Shown here: piece after piece, positions 54,907 through 63,055 of the stretch | Numbering within the stretch: position 1 is the stretch's first letter | How the letters are laid out: the number at the start of each line of letters is the position of its first letter | From: Alphaproteobacteria bacterium | GTDB lineage: Bacteria > Pseudomonadota > Alphaproteobacteria > Micropepsales > Micropepsaceae | Direction: 5' to 3' | DNA length: 64,000 nt | NCBI GenBank assembly: GCA_017307355.1 | Contig: JAFKFG010000013.1 | Span: 54,119-118,118 of the forward strand | Program-made: the position numbers and the translations under genes | Notes under the pieces: generated by a model | The model's database searches: none | Told to the model about the DNA's origin: nothing | The model's input: the letters and a program-made list of their open reading frames with translations, nothing else

Positions 54907-54945
54907 TACATAAGGCCAGACGCCGCCCCTGCCTAGAGTTCCGCC

Positions 54946-55275
54946 ATGAATATGCCCGTCACCGTCTCTTCCAGCGCCGCCAAACGCATCGCCGCCATCC
55001 TGGCCGGCGAAGGCGAAGGCACCATGTTGCGGCTGGCGGTCACCGGCGGCGGCTGTTCGGGCTTTCAGTATAATTTCGCCCTGGACGAGACCCGCATGGA
55101 CGAAGACCTGTTCATCGAACAGGGCGGCGCCAGGATCCTGATCGACCCGGTGTCGCTGGATTTTCTGGCCGGGGCGGAAATCGATTTCACCGACGGGCTG
55201 ATCGGCCAGGCTTTCAAGGTCAACAATCCCAATGCCACGGCGTCCTGCGGCTGCGGCACCAGCTTTTCGGTTTAA
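54946..55275 (+). CDS. erpA: Iron-sulfur cluster insertion protein
   Basis: A 109-residue A-type carrier. The three cluster-binding cysteines are in GGGCSGFQYNF and the C-terminal ASCGCGTSF. Moderate length, typical of ErpA/IscA. It transfers Fe-S clusters to apoproteins. Divergent from dgt and convergent with the methyltransferase gene 22 bases on. Confidence 0.92.
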   Translation: MNMPVTVSSSAAKRIAAILAGEGEGTMLRLAVTGGGCSGFQYNFALDETRMDEDLFIEQGGARILIDPVSLDFLAGAEIDFTDGLIGQAFKVNNPNATASCGCGTSFSV

Positions 55276-55297
55276 CCGGCGGGGACGGCGCCGGGAA

Positions 55298-56107
55298 TTA
55301 TTTGTCGATCCGCGCGCTGAACATCACCCTGCCCGCCACCCAGAAGCCCGCCGGCCCCAGCACGCGAAGCAGGATCTGATCGAGCTTGGCAAAAACGCGG
55401 ATCCGATCCGGCAGCAGCCGCGTGACGATGAAATTGAAATAGCGGAAAAACTCGGCCTGACGCAGCGGCTTTCTGATGATCCGCACATCCGTCTCGCTGA
55501 GCTTGCGTTCGTCCTTGGTGATATAGGGCTTGTTCGAGCCATAGATGAACCGCAGCATCGCCGGATAGACGATCTTTTCGACCAATGCGGAACGGCGGAT
55601 CTTGTCGGTGAAGGAATGCGAATAAATTTCGTTGACCACGAAAAGTGCACCCGGCTTTGCCACCCGCACGACTTCGTCTATCGCCGGGGGAATATCGACA
55701 TGATGGAGAATGTCTCTGGCCAGGACATAGTCGAACTGCGAGTCGGGATATTGGAGTTTCTCGGCGGGCATCTGCCGGAAATCGATCGTCAGGCCTTCGC
55801 GCGCGGCGAGTCCTTTGGCAATTTCTAGACTGTCCGGGCTGAGATCGAACGCGCTCACATTCGCGCCCAGTCGCGCCAGATGCAGGGCGTCTTCGCCAAA
55901 GCCGCACCCCACGACCAGAATATTTTTGTTCTTCAGGTCGCAGGACATCAGGTAGGTGTACATTTGCCAGTGCGCGTTCCACCAGCGCCGGTGGGGATTT
56001 TCGATAATCTCCCAATCGAAGGGCTTATCGAGGCGATTCTCGTTCTTTTTGGCGTGTCCGACGTGATACTCGAGCTCTCGCTTTTGGCGATCCGTTAGTT
56101 CAGTCAT
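55298..56107 (-). CDS. Class I SAM-dependent methyltransferase
   Basis: A 269-residue methyltransferase. Motif I is NILVVGCGFGEDALHLARLGANVSAFDLSP at about 62-90, motif II/III DYVLARDILHHVDIPPAIDEVVRVAKPGALFVVNE. The N-terminal helical region and C-terminal FRYFNFIVTRLLPDRIRVFAKLDQILLRVLGPAGF suggest contact with a hydrophobic partner. The substrate is unknown. The coding sequence is visibly richer in A/T than its neighbours, which may point to acquisition by transfer. Confidence 0.83.
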   Translation of the reverse strand: MTELTDRQKRELEYHVGHAKKNENRLDKPFDWEIIENPHRRWWNAHWQMYTYLMSCDLKNKNILVVGCGFGEDALHLARLGANVSAFDLSPDSLEIAKGLAAREGLTIDFRQMPAEKLQYPDSQFDYVLARDILHHVDIPPAIDEVVRVAKPGALFVVNEIYSHSFTDKIRRSALVEKIVYPAMLRFIYGSNKPYITKDERKLSETDVRIIRKPLRQAEFFRYFNFIVTRLLPDRIRVFAKLDQILLRVLGPAGFWVAGRVMFSARIDK

Positions 56108-56207
56108 TCAGGCATCCCCCAAAAGGCGTGGTCGTCCACAGACCGCGGGCATCTTGTAGCAGCATCGTAAAAAATTTATCAAAGGCAAGGATTTAGGCGG
56201 CAACCGG

Positions 56208-56990
56208 ATGAAAATCGCGACCTGGAACGTGAATTCTATCAAGGTCAGGCTGGAGGCCGCCACCGCCTGGCTGAAGGAAGCCAAGCCGGATGTGGTGGCG
56301 CTCCAGGAAATCAAATGCATGGACGAGAATTTCCCCGCCGAGGCTTTCGAAGCGCTGGGCTATAATTGCGCCGTACACGGACAAAAGACCTATAACGGGG
56401 TGGCGCTGCTTTCGAAGCTGCCGCTCGAAGATGTCACCCCGCGCCTGCCCAGCGGAGACGGCGACGATCATTCGCGCTATCTGGAAGCGGTGGTGACGGG
56501 CGCCAAGGGCACGCTGCGCATCGCTTCGATCTATGCGCCCAACGGCAATCCGGTGGGAACCGAGAAATTCACGTACAAGCTGTCCTGGCTGGAACGGCTG
56601 GGGGGCCATGCCAAGGGCCTTTTGAAGAATGAAGAGCCGGTGGCGTTGATCGGCGATTACAACATCATCCCCGAAGACCGGGACTGCTACGATCCCAAAG
56701 CCTGGCTCGGCGATGCGCTGTTCCAGCCCCAATCCAAGGCCGCGCTCCGCACCATCGAAAATCTGGGCTATACGGACGCTTTCCGCGCCCGCAACCAGGC
56801 GGCCGGGCAATATACATTCTGGGATTATCAGGCCGGGGCCTGGCGCAAAAATCACGGCATCCGCATCGATCATATCCTGCTGTCGCCGCAGGGCCTGGAC
56901 CGGCTCAAAGACTGCGGCATAGACAAGCATGTCCGCGAAGGCGACAAGCCGTCGGACCATGTTCCCGTCTGGGCCGAGCTGGACCTATGA
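56208..56990 (+). CDS. xth: Exodeoxyribonuclease III
   Basis: A 260-residue AP endonuclease/3'-5' exonuclease. KIATWNVNSIKVRLEAA, VVALQEIKCMDENFP, RIASIYAPNGNP, LIGDYNIIPEDRD, GIRIDHILLSPQGL and KPSDHVPVWAEL form the complete ExoIII active-site set. Length normal. A 100-base A/T-rich spacer separates it from the divergent methyltransferase. Confidence 0.95.
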   Translation: MKIATWNVNSIKVRLEAATAWLKEAKPDVVALQEIKCMDENFPAEAFEALGYNCAVHGQKTYNGVALLSKLPLEDVTPRLPSGDGDDHSRYLEAVVTGAKGTLRIASIYAPNGNPVGTEKFTYKLSWLERLGGHAKGLLKNEEPVALIGDYNIIPEDRDCYDPKAWLGDALFQPQSKAALRTIENLGYTDAFRARNQAAGQYTFWDYQAGAWRKNHGIRIDHILLSPQGLDRLKDCGIDKHVREGDKPSDHVPVWAELDL

Positions 56991-57078
56991 TCCGTCCGCG
57001 CAGCCCCGGCAATTGCTGAAACACCCTGAAATGGCCGCATTCTCGCGCACAATCACGCTCACCAAGTTCGGAACCGCG

Positions 57079-57462
57079 ATGCGTGGCACTCTTGTCCTGA
57101 TGGCAATGCTGGTGGCGCTGCCTGTTCAGGCGGCCGCGCCGGTCCTGACCGAAAAGCCGGTGGCGCGGATCGATGGGCTGATCGCGACCGCCAAAGGTGC
57201 CAATGTCATCATTCAGGCGCGCGGCGCGGTGACCGGCGGCGGCTGGAAAAAACCCATGCTCCGGCCGGTCAAATCCACCCTGCCCGGCGATGCACATACC
57301 ATCGTGGTGGAATTCGTGGCGCAGCCGCCGCCTTCCAATCTGGCGGTGATCCCCGGGCTGATGCCGGTGAGCGCCACGCTGAGCGTGAGAAGCCGCAAAG
57401 GCATCATTACGGTCCGCGCGGTATCGGCGGTCAACGAGATCACCACGCAAATTCTGAAATGA
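57079..57462 (+). CDS. Secreted protein of unknown function
   Basis: A 127-residue protein with a signal peptide (1-18, ends VQAAA) and no recognisable domain. The body contains KPVARIDGLIATAKGANVIIQARGAVTGGGW and ATLSVRSRKGIITVRAVSA, with beta-strand character. ATG 57079 is chosen because the signal peptide begins there; the open frame runs further upstream into xth. It lies between xth and the DsbA-family gene with small gaps. Confidence 0.6.
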   Translation: MRGTLVLMAMLVALPVQAAAPVLTEKPVARIDGLIATAKGANVIIQARGAVTGGGWKKPMLRPVKSTLPGDAHTIVVEFVAQPPPSNLAVIPGLMPVSATLSVRSRKGIITVRAVSAVNEITTQILK

Positions 57463-57484
57463 CTTTTTTCTTCGAGGTGACCGG

Positions 57485-58129
57485 ATGCAGATAGATTTCA
57501 TTTCCGACACGGTCTGCCCCTGGTGCTTCATCGGCAAGCGCCGCCTGGCCCGCGCCATCGCGATGCGTCCGGCCATCAGTTTCGATGTGCGCTACCGGCC
57601 CTATCGCCTGGATCCCAGCCTGCCCAGGGGCGGGATGGACCGGGCGGCCTATATGGCGGCCAAGTTCGGCAAGAATGGCGGCGTGGAGGAAGCCCAGAAA
57701 GTCATCGCCGCGGAAGGCGCCAAGGAAGGCATCGAATTCGATTTCGCCGCCATCCGGCGCGCGCCCAACACACTGGATTCCCACCGGCTGATCCGCTGGG
57801 CGGCCTTGACCGGGGCCCAGGACGAAGTGGTCGAACGGCTTTTCGCGGCCTATTTCGAGAATGGCGAGGATATCGGCGACATTCGCGTCCTGGCCGACAT
57901 CGCCGATGTCAGCGGCATGGATGGCGCCCAGGTGGCCGACATGCTGGAAAGCGACCAGGACCTCGCCCTGGTGGAACGGGAAGATCAGCTGGCCCGCGAA
58001 ATGGGCGTCACCGGTGTGCCGGCGATGATCTTCGCCAACAAGGTCGCGGTCTCAGGCGCGCGCGAGCCTCAGGTTCTCACCATGGTGATCGACAAAGCCC
58101 TGGAAATGGCCGCGCAGCCGGAAACCTAA
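57485..58129 (+). CDS. DsbA family oxidoreductase (FrnE/2-hydroxychromene isomerase-like)
   Basis: A 214-residue cytoplasmic thioredoxin-fold protein. QIDFISDTVCPWCFIGKRRL gives a CPWC active site, the FrnE pattern; SHRLIRWAALTGAQDEVVERLFAAYFENGEDI and GVTGVPAMIFANKVAVSGA (cis-Pro) follow. No signal peptide. FrnE relatives act as disulfide oxidoreductases or in polyketide chemistry; here the role is unknown. Followed by a repeat element and the convergent pleD. Confidence 0.9.
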   Translation: MQIDFISDTVCPWCFIGKRRLARAIAMRPAISFDVRYRPYRLDPSLPRGGMDRAAYMAAKFGKNGGVEEAQKVIAAEGAKEGIEFDFAAIRRAPNTLDSHRLIRWAALTGAQDEVVERLFAAYFENGEDIGDIRVLADIADVSGMDGAQVADMLESDQDLALVEREDQLAREMGVTGVPAMIFANKVAVSGAREPQVLTMVIDKALEMAAQPET

Positions 58130-58154
58130 AATCTATCAGCGTGCACGGGCCCGG

Positions 58155-58231
58155 CTCCCCCTCGCGCGCGCAGTGCGCTGGAGGGGGAGATGCCGTAGCA
58201 CGCCCTCGGGCGTGCGCAGGCAGAGGGGGTC
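58155..58231. repeat. Dispersed palindromic repeat, copy A
   Basis: CTCCCCCTC (58155-58163) pairs with GAGGGGGAG (58181-58189) around a GC-rich core. A second stem GCACGCCC-TC-GGGCGTGC (58198-58215) follows, then GCAGGCAGAGGGGGTC. Copy B at 22541-22618 has the same layout. Lies between convergent genes. Confidence 0.65.
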
Positions 58232-58240
58232 AAAAGGAAT

Positions 58241-59611
58241 TCAGGCCGCGTCAGCAACGACGCGATTTCGCCCGGCTTTCTTAGCGCTGTACAGCGCCTG
58301 GTCGGCCCGGTGCAGCAAAGCATCGGCGCTATCGTCCGGCCCTTCCAGGCCCGCGATGCCGATGGAAATGGTGAGATTGAGCGCATTGGGCGCACGGCTG
58401 ATGCGGAACGGTGTGGTCTCGATCGACTGGCGCAGTCTTTCGGACACCGAATAGGCAAAGGCCACATCGGTGTCAGGCATCACCACCACGAATTCCTCGC
58501 CGCCATAGCGGCAGGCCAGGTCGATGCCGCGCACATTGGCGGCGATCCGCGCGGCGAATTCCTTCAGCACTTCGTCGCCGATGTCATGGCCATGGGTGTC
58601 GTTGACCGACTTGAAATAGTCGATGTCCATGATCACGAAGGCGATGGGCTTTTCCGTCTTCTTGGCGCTGGCCACCAGATTGTCGAGATGGCGGCTCATA
58701 TAGCGGCGATTGTGCAGCCCGGTGAGCTGATCGGTGATCGCCATTTCCAGGCTGAGCTGCACATTGTGGCGCAGCCGGTCCGCATAGCGCTTCTTGCGCA
58801 GCTGGGTGCGGACGCGGGCCACCAATTCATTCTTGTCGACCGGCCGGGTGAGATAGTCGTTGACCCCCATCTCGAGGGCCTGGGTGAGCTTGCGGCGGTC
58901 GCCGTCGGACACCACCACCAGGATGGGAATATTGCGCCCTTCGGGCAGCGAGCGCAGCTGCGAGCAAAGCCGCAGGCCATCGAAACCCCGCATGCCCAGG
59001 CTGACCACCACCAGATCCGGATCGCCGCCGCGCACCCGCACCAGCGCCTCTTCGAATGTATCGACCGAGGTGACTTCGTGCCGGGGCGACAAAGCGGATG
59101 CGAACCAGGCCACGGTTTCCTGCCGGTCCTCGATCACCAGAATCCGTCCCGCCGGATTGGCGTCCAGGAGATTGTCGGCCGGGTCGAGCAGCCCCATGCT
59201 CTGGCCCGTGGATTCGCGCATCCGAAGCTCGTCGGTCATCAGCTTCAGGCGCACCAGCGAGCGCACCCGCGCGAACAGGGCGGCATCGTCCACCGGCTTG
59301 GTGAGAAAATCGTCGGCACCCGCTTCCAGGCCCGCGACCCGGTCCGCCGGCTGATCCAGCGCCGTCACCATCACCACCGGAACATGGGCGATCTTGGGAT
59401 TGGATTTGATACGGCGGCAGACCTCGAAGCCGTCCATCCCCGGCATCATCACATCGAGCAGCACGATGTCGGGCACATTCTCGGCCATGCGGGCCAGACA
59501 TTCGAGCCCGTTGAAGGCGGTGACGACGTCGAAATATTCCGCCGTCAGCTTCGCTTCCAGAAGCTTGACGTTGGACATGATGTCGTCGACGACGAGGACA
59601 CGTGCGGTCAT
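58241..59611 (-). CDS. pleD: Response regulator with diguanylate cyclase domain PleD
   Basis: A 456-residue cell-cycle regulator that makes cyclic di-GMP. Two receiver domains: REC1 (1-120) with phosphorylation site D53 in VLLDVMMPGMDG; REC2 (about 155-275), in which the acceptor position is Ser (VVVSLGMRGFDG), so it is a dimerisation adaptor. The GGDEF domain has CRYGGEEFVVVMPDTD and an RGID inhibitory site (RxxD) five residues before. Length and architecture equal Caulobacter PleD. Co-directional with divK, 21 bases downstream. Confidence 0.95.
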   Translation of the reverse strand: MTARVLVVDDIMSNVKLLEAKLTAEYFDVVTAFNGLECLARMAENVPDIVLLDVMMPGMDGFEVCRRIKSNPKIAHVPVVMVTALDQPADRVAGLEAGADDFLTKPVDDAALFARVRSLVRLKLMTDELRMRESTGQSMGLLDPADNLLDANPAGRILVIEDRQETVAWFASALSPRHEVTSVDTFEEALVRVRGGDPDLVVVSLGMRGFDGLRLCSQLRSLPEGRNIPILVVVSDGDRRKLTQALEMGVNDYLTRPVDKNELVARVRTQLRKKRYADRLRHNVQLSLEMAITDQLTGLHNRRYMSRHLDNLVASAKKTEKPIAFVIMDIDYFKSVNDTHGHDIGDEVLKEFAARIAANVRGIDLACRYGGEEFVVVMPDTDVAFAYSVSERLRQSIETTPFRISRAPNALNLTISIGIAGLEGPDDSADALLHRADQALYSAKKAGRNRVVADAA

Positions 59612-59632
59612 GAAATCGGGGCGCTCAGCCCG

Positions 59633-60007
59633 TTACCCGATGAAACGGCGAACGGTTTCCAGAAAGCTGGTCACCGAAATCGGCTTGGAGATATAGGCCT
59701 CGCAGCCACCCTGGCGGATCACTTCCTCATCGCCCTTCATGGCGAAGGCGGTGACGGCGACCACGGGAATGGATTTCAGCGAATCATCTTCCTTGAGCCA
59801 TTTGGTGACCTCCAGTCCGGACACTTCCGGCAGCTGGATATCCATCAGGATCAGGTCGGGATGGTGCTCGCGGGCAATGTCCAGCGCTTCCATGCCGTCC
59901 TTGGTCTGCAAAATATTGTAGCCATGCGCGTCCAGCAGGTCGTGGAAGAGCTTCATGTTGAGCTCGTTATCCTCCACGATCAGAACGGTTTTTGTCTTCG
60001 CATCCAT
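59633..60007 (-). CDS. divK: Single-domain response regulator DivK
   Basis: A 124-residue receiver-only protein. [14 protein letters not shown] has the acidic pocket, the acceptor is D56 in [15 protein letters not shown], followed by [14 protein letters not shown] and YISKPIS. DivK controls the DivJ-PleC-CtrA phosphorelay and hence division polarity. GGAGAG lies 6 bases before the ATG at 60007, preferred to one 6 codons upstream. First gene of divK-pleD. Confidence 0.95.
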   Translation of the reverse strand: MDAKTKTVLIVEDNELNMKLFHDLLDAHGYNILQTKDGMEALDIAREHHPDLILMDIQLPEVSGLEVTKWLKEDDSLKSIPVVAVTAFAMKGDEEVIRQGGCEAYISKPISVTSFLETVRRFIG

Positions 60008-60108
60008 GGCGTCTCTCCAGCCCACTCAACGCGCGGGGGTGACAGAATTCTCCGGTTGCGCAGTATTAAGCGGAAGGTCTTAACGCTGTCTTGACGATGA
60101 GGGCGCGC

Positions 60109-60366
60109 ATGACGCCGGAAAAGGCGGAAATCCTGGCTTTAGAGGCCCTCGCCTGGCTGGCGGGGCGGCATGACGACATAACCCGGTTCCTGGCCGTTTC
60201 CGGCATGGAGACCACCGATTTGCGCCGGGCGGCGGGGGAGCGCGATTTCCTGGTTTCGCTGCTGGATTTTATTCTGGCAAATGAACCTCTTCTGCTCGAA
60301 TTCTGCCAGGACGCATCAATGTCGCCGCAGGCCGTTCACAAAGCTCGATTTGCGATGGGGGCGTGA
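60109..60366 (+). CDS. DUF3572 family protein
   Basis: An 85-residue helical protein: MTPEKAEILALEALAWLAGRHDDITRFLAVSGMETTDLRRA, RDFLVSLLDFILANEPLLLEFCQDASMSP. This is the complete alphaproteobacterial DUF3572 pattern; function unknown. Start ATG 60109 follows GAGGG; upstream TTG/ATG codons at 60091 and 60097 are possible. It is divergent from divK, a conserved neighbourhood, and overlaps the ROK gene by one base. Confidence 0.85.
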   Translation: MTPEKAEILALEALAWLAGRHDDITRFLAVSGMETTDLRRAAGERDFLVSLLDFILANEPLLLEFCQDASMSPQAVHKARFAMGA

Positions 60367-61256
60367 TGCGATTTGGGGTGGATTTGGGCGGCACCAAGAC
60401 CGAGATTCGGGCCCTAGACGAGAGCGGCCGCGAAGTCCTGCGCCGGCGCATCGCCACGGTGCGCGACTATGCCGGGACGGTCGCGGCGATCGCCGGCCTG
60501 GTCGCGGAGACGGAGCGTGAACTGGGCCAAAGCGGCAGCGTCGGGCTCGCCATCCCCGGCACCGTCAGCCGCCGGACCGGACTGATCAAGAATGCCAATT
60601 CCGTCTGGCTGAACGGAAAGCCATTTCCCCGCGATCTGGAACAGGCCCTGGGCCGGCCGGTGCGGTTGGCGAATGACGCCAATTGTTTTGCCCTGTCGGA
60701 AGCGACCGACGGCGCCGGCGCCGGCCATCCGGTGGTGTTCGGGGTCATCCTGGGCACGGGGACCGGCGGCGGCGTGGTCGTGAAAGGCCAGGTGCTGGAA
60801 GGCGCCCACGGCATCGGTGGGGAATGGGGCCACAATCCCCTGCCCGGCATGAGCCGGGACGAATGGCTGGAAACCTCGACCTGTTACTGCGGCCAGCAGG
60901 GCTGCATCGAGCAATGGCTGTCGGGGCCCGCGCTGGCGGACGATTTCAAGCGGCACGGGGGCAATCCCGACTGGACGGCGGAAGCCATCGCCGCGTCTCA
61001 AGCCCCGGAAGCGCGCGCCGCCGTGGCACGCTGGACGCAAAGGCTGGGCCGCGCCCTGGCATCCGTGGTCAATATCCTGGACCCGGACATCATCGTGCTG
61101 GGCGGCGGCCTTTCCAAGGTAGAAAGCCTGTATCGCGAACTGCCCGCCCTGGTGCAGGCGCATGCTTTCACGCCGGAAGAGCCGCCCCGCATCGTGAAGA
61201 ACCGGCATGGCGATTCCAGCGGCGTGCGTGGCGCCGCCTGGTTATGGGACTCATAA
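60366..61256 (+). CDS. ROK family sugar kinase
   Basis: A 296-residue kinase. FGVDLGGTKTEIRALD is the ATP-binding start; LANDANCFALSEATDGAG holds the catalytic Asp region; GVILGTGTGGGVVV and the zinc-binding GHNPLP...CYCGQQGCIEQWLSGPAL define ROK members. The group includes fructokinases and N-acetylglucosamine or glucose kinases; exact sugar not resolved. GGGGG just before ATG 60366; GTG 60363 also possible. dinB follows 9 bases later. Confidence 0.9.
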   Translation: MRFGVDLGGTKTEIRALDESGREVLRRRIATVRDYAGTVAAIAGLVAETERELGQSGSVGLAIPGTVSRRTGLIKNANSVWLNGKPFPRDLEQALGRPVRLANDANCFALSEATDGAGAGHPVVFGVILGTGTGGGVVVKGQVLEGAHGIGGEWGHNPLPGMSRDEWLETSTCYCGQQGCIEQWLSGPALADDFKRHGGNPDWTAEAIAASQAPEARAAVARWTQRLGRALASVVNILDPDIIVLGGGLSKVESLYRELPALVQAHAFTPEEPPRIVKNRHGDSSGVRGAAWLWDS

Positions 61257-61265
61257 GGCCGCGAC

Positions 61266-62534
61266 ATGCCCCTGGCACAATGGCCCGCTTTCTGCCGCGA
61301 CTGCCTGTCGGACGCTTCACCGGAAGGCCAATGTCCCGCATGCGGCGGCGCGCGGATTCTTGCGCATCCCGAGCTGGAAAGCCTGTCCATCGCGCATATG
61401 GATTGCGACGCCTTCTATGCCGCGATCGAAAAACGCGATGATCCGTCTCTGGCCGGGTTGCCGGTGATTGTGGGCGGCGGCACGCGCGGGGTGGTTTCGA
61501 CGGCCTGCTATATCGCGCGGCGCTATGGCGTGCGCTCTGCCATGCCGATGTTCCAGGCCCGCAAACTCTGTCCCAACGCGGTGGTGATCAAGCCGCGCAT
61601 GAGCCACTATGTCGAAGTCGCCCGGGAAATCCGGGCACTGATGCGCCAGCTGACGCCCTTGGTCGAGCCTTTGTCGCTGGACGAAGCCTATCTGGATCTG
61701 TCCGGCACCACCCGTATTCATGGCATGGCCCCTGCCCGCACCATGGCGAAGCTGTCCCGCGACATCGAACAAAAGCTTGGTATCACCGTTTCGGTGGGCC
61801 TTTCCGGCAACAAGTTTCTCGCCAAGCTGGCCAGCGAATTGGACAAGCCTCGCGGCTTTGCGGTGATCGGCATGGGGGAAGCCAAATCCTTTCTGCGCGA
61901 CAAGCCCGTCAGCATCATCCGCGGCGCCGGCAAGGTGCTGGCGGCACGGCTGGAACGGGACGGATTTGCCACCATCGGCCAATTGCAGGACGCCGATCCG
62001 CGCAACCTGGCCAATCGCTATGGCGCGACGGGCCTCTGGCTGGCCCGGATCGCCCAGGCCCAGGATGGCCGCGCCGTCGATCCGGGCGGCGAGATGAAAA
62101 CCATTTCGTCCGAAACCACCTTCAACAGCGACCTCTCCAAGCTGGCGGACCTGGAAGCGGTGCTGTGGCGGCAGGCGGAACGCGTCTCCAGCCGGGCCAA
62201 GAATTATGGGCTTTCGGGCCGCACCGTGGTGCTGAAGCTCAAGACCGCGAATTTCCGGCTTCTCACCCGCAGCGCGTCGCTGGATGCGCCGACCCAACTG
62301 GCCGACACGATCTTCCGCGTCGCCCGCGCCGCCCTGAAGCGCGAAGCCGATGGCAAGCGGTTCCGCCTTCTGGGCGTGGGATTATCCAATCTCACCTCCG
62401 GCGCCGAAGCCGATCCCGCCAGCCTGATCGATCCCGTCAGCGACAAGCGGGCGGCGGCGGAGCGGGCGATGGACAAGATTCGCTCCAAATTCGGCGGCGA
62501 AGCCGTGGGCAAGGGACGGGGTATGCGAAAATAG
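61266..62534 (+). CDS. dinB: DNA polymerase IV with N-terminal zinc-ribbon
   Basis: A 422-residue Y-family translesion polymerase. Catalytic motifs are AHMDCDAFYAAIEKRDDP and PLSLDEAYLDLSG (DE pair); GLSGNKFLAKLASELDKP and the little-finger domain follow. Residues 1-40 add a CX2C-X9-CX2C set (C10, C13, C23, C26), a zinc-ribbon found in alphaproteobacterial DinB. No LexA-like box is visible upstream, since the gene follows the ROK gene closely. Confidence 0.93.
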   Translation: MPLAQWPAFCRDCLSDASPEGQCPACGGARILAHPELESLSIAHMDCDAFYAAIEKRDDPSLAGLPVIVGGGTRGVVSTACYIARRYGVRSAMPMFQARKLCPNAVVIKPRMSHYVEVAREIRALMRQLTPLVEPLSLDEAYLDLSGTTRIHGMAPARTMAKLSRDIEQKLGITVSVGLSGNKFLAKLASELDKPRGFAVIGMGEAKSFLRDKPVSIIRGAGKVLAARLERDGFATIGQLQDADPRNLANRYGATGLWLARIAQAQDGRAVDPGGEMKTISSETTFNSDLSKLADLEAVLWRQAERVSSRAKNYGLSGRTVVLKLKTANFRLLTRSASLDAPTQLADTIFRVARAALKREADGKRFRLLGVGLSNLTSGAEADPASLIDPVSDKRAAAERAMDKIRSKFGGEAVGKGRGMRK

Positions 62535-62590
62535 CCCATGGAAACCGCCGTCTTTATGCGGTCTTATGAACTCCCAACCTGAAGGTGCCC

Positions 62591-63055
62591 ATGTCCAAGA
62601 TCGAATCCCGTTTGAAAGAACTCGCCATCGTTCTGCCGACCCCGCCCGCGCCGGTCGCCAGCTATGTCCCCTATGTGGTCACGGGCAATCTGGTCTTCAT
62701 TTCCGGCCAGGTGACGGCCGCGCCCGAAGGCCTGAAATTCGTCGGCAAGGTAGGCGCGGATATCTCGCTGGAGGACGGCAAGGAAGCGGCCAAGCTCTGC
62801 GCGATCAATCTCCTGGCGCAGCTGAAGGCGGCCTGCGGCGGCGATCTGGAGCGCGTGCGCCGGTGCGTCAAGCTGGGCGTCTTCGTCAACGCCACGGCCG
62901 ATTTCACCCAACATCCGGAAGTGGGCAATGGCGCGTCCGACCTCATCGTCGCGGTCCTGGGCGATGCCGGCAAGCATGCCCGCGCCGCGACCGGCGCCGG
63001 ATCGCTGCCCCGCGGCGTGGCTGTCGAAGTGGACGGTGTATTCGAGATCGCATGA
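62591..63055 (+). CDS. RidA family protein
   Basis: A 154-residue protein of the YjgF/RidA family, which deaminates reactive enamine/imine intermediates or related substrates. SYVPYVVTGNLVFISGQVTAAPEG, CAINLLAQLKAACGGDLERVRRCVKLGVFVN and the C-terminal LPRGVAVEVDGVFEIA fit the longer RidA subgroup. AAGG precedes ATG 62591. Its stop overlaps the start of the next gene by four bases. Confidence 0.9.
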   Translation: MSKIESRLKELAIVLPTPPAPVASYVPYVVTGNLVFISGQVTAAPEGLKFVGKVGADISLEDGKEAAKLCAINLLAQLKAACGGDLERVRRCVKLGVFVNATADFTQHPEVGNGASDLIVAVLGDAGKHARAATGAGSLPRGVAVEVDGVFEIA

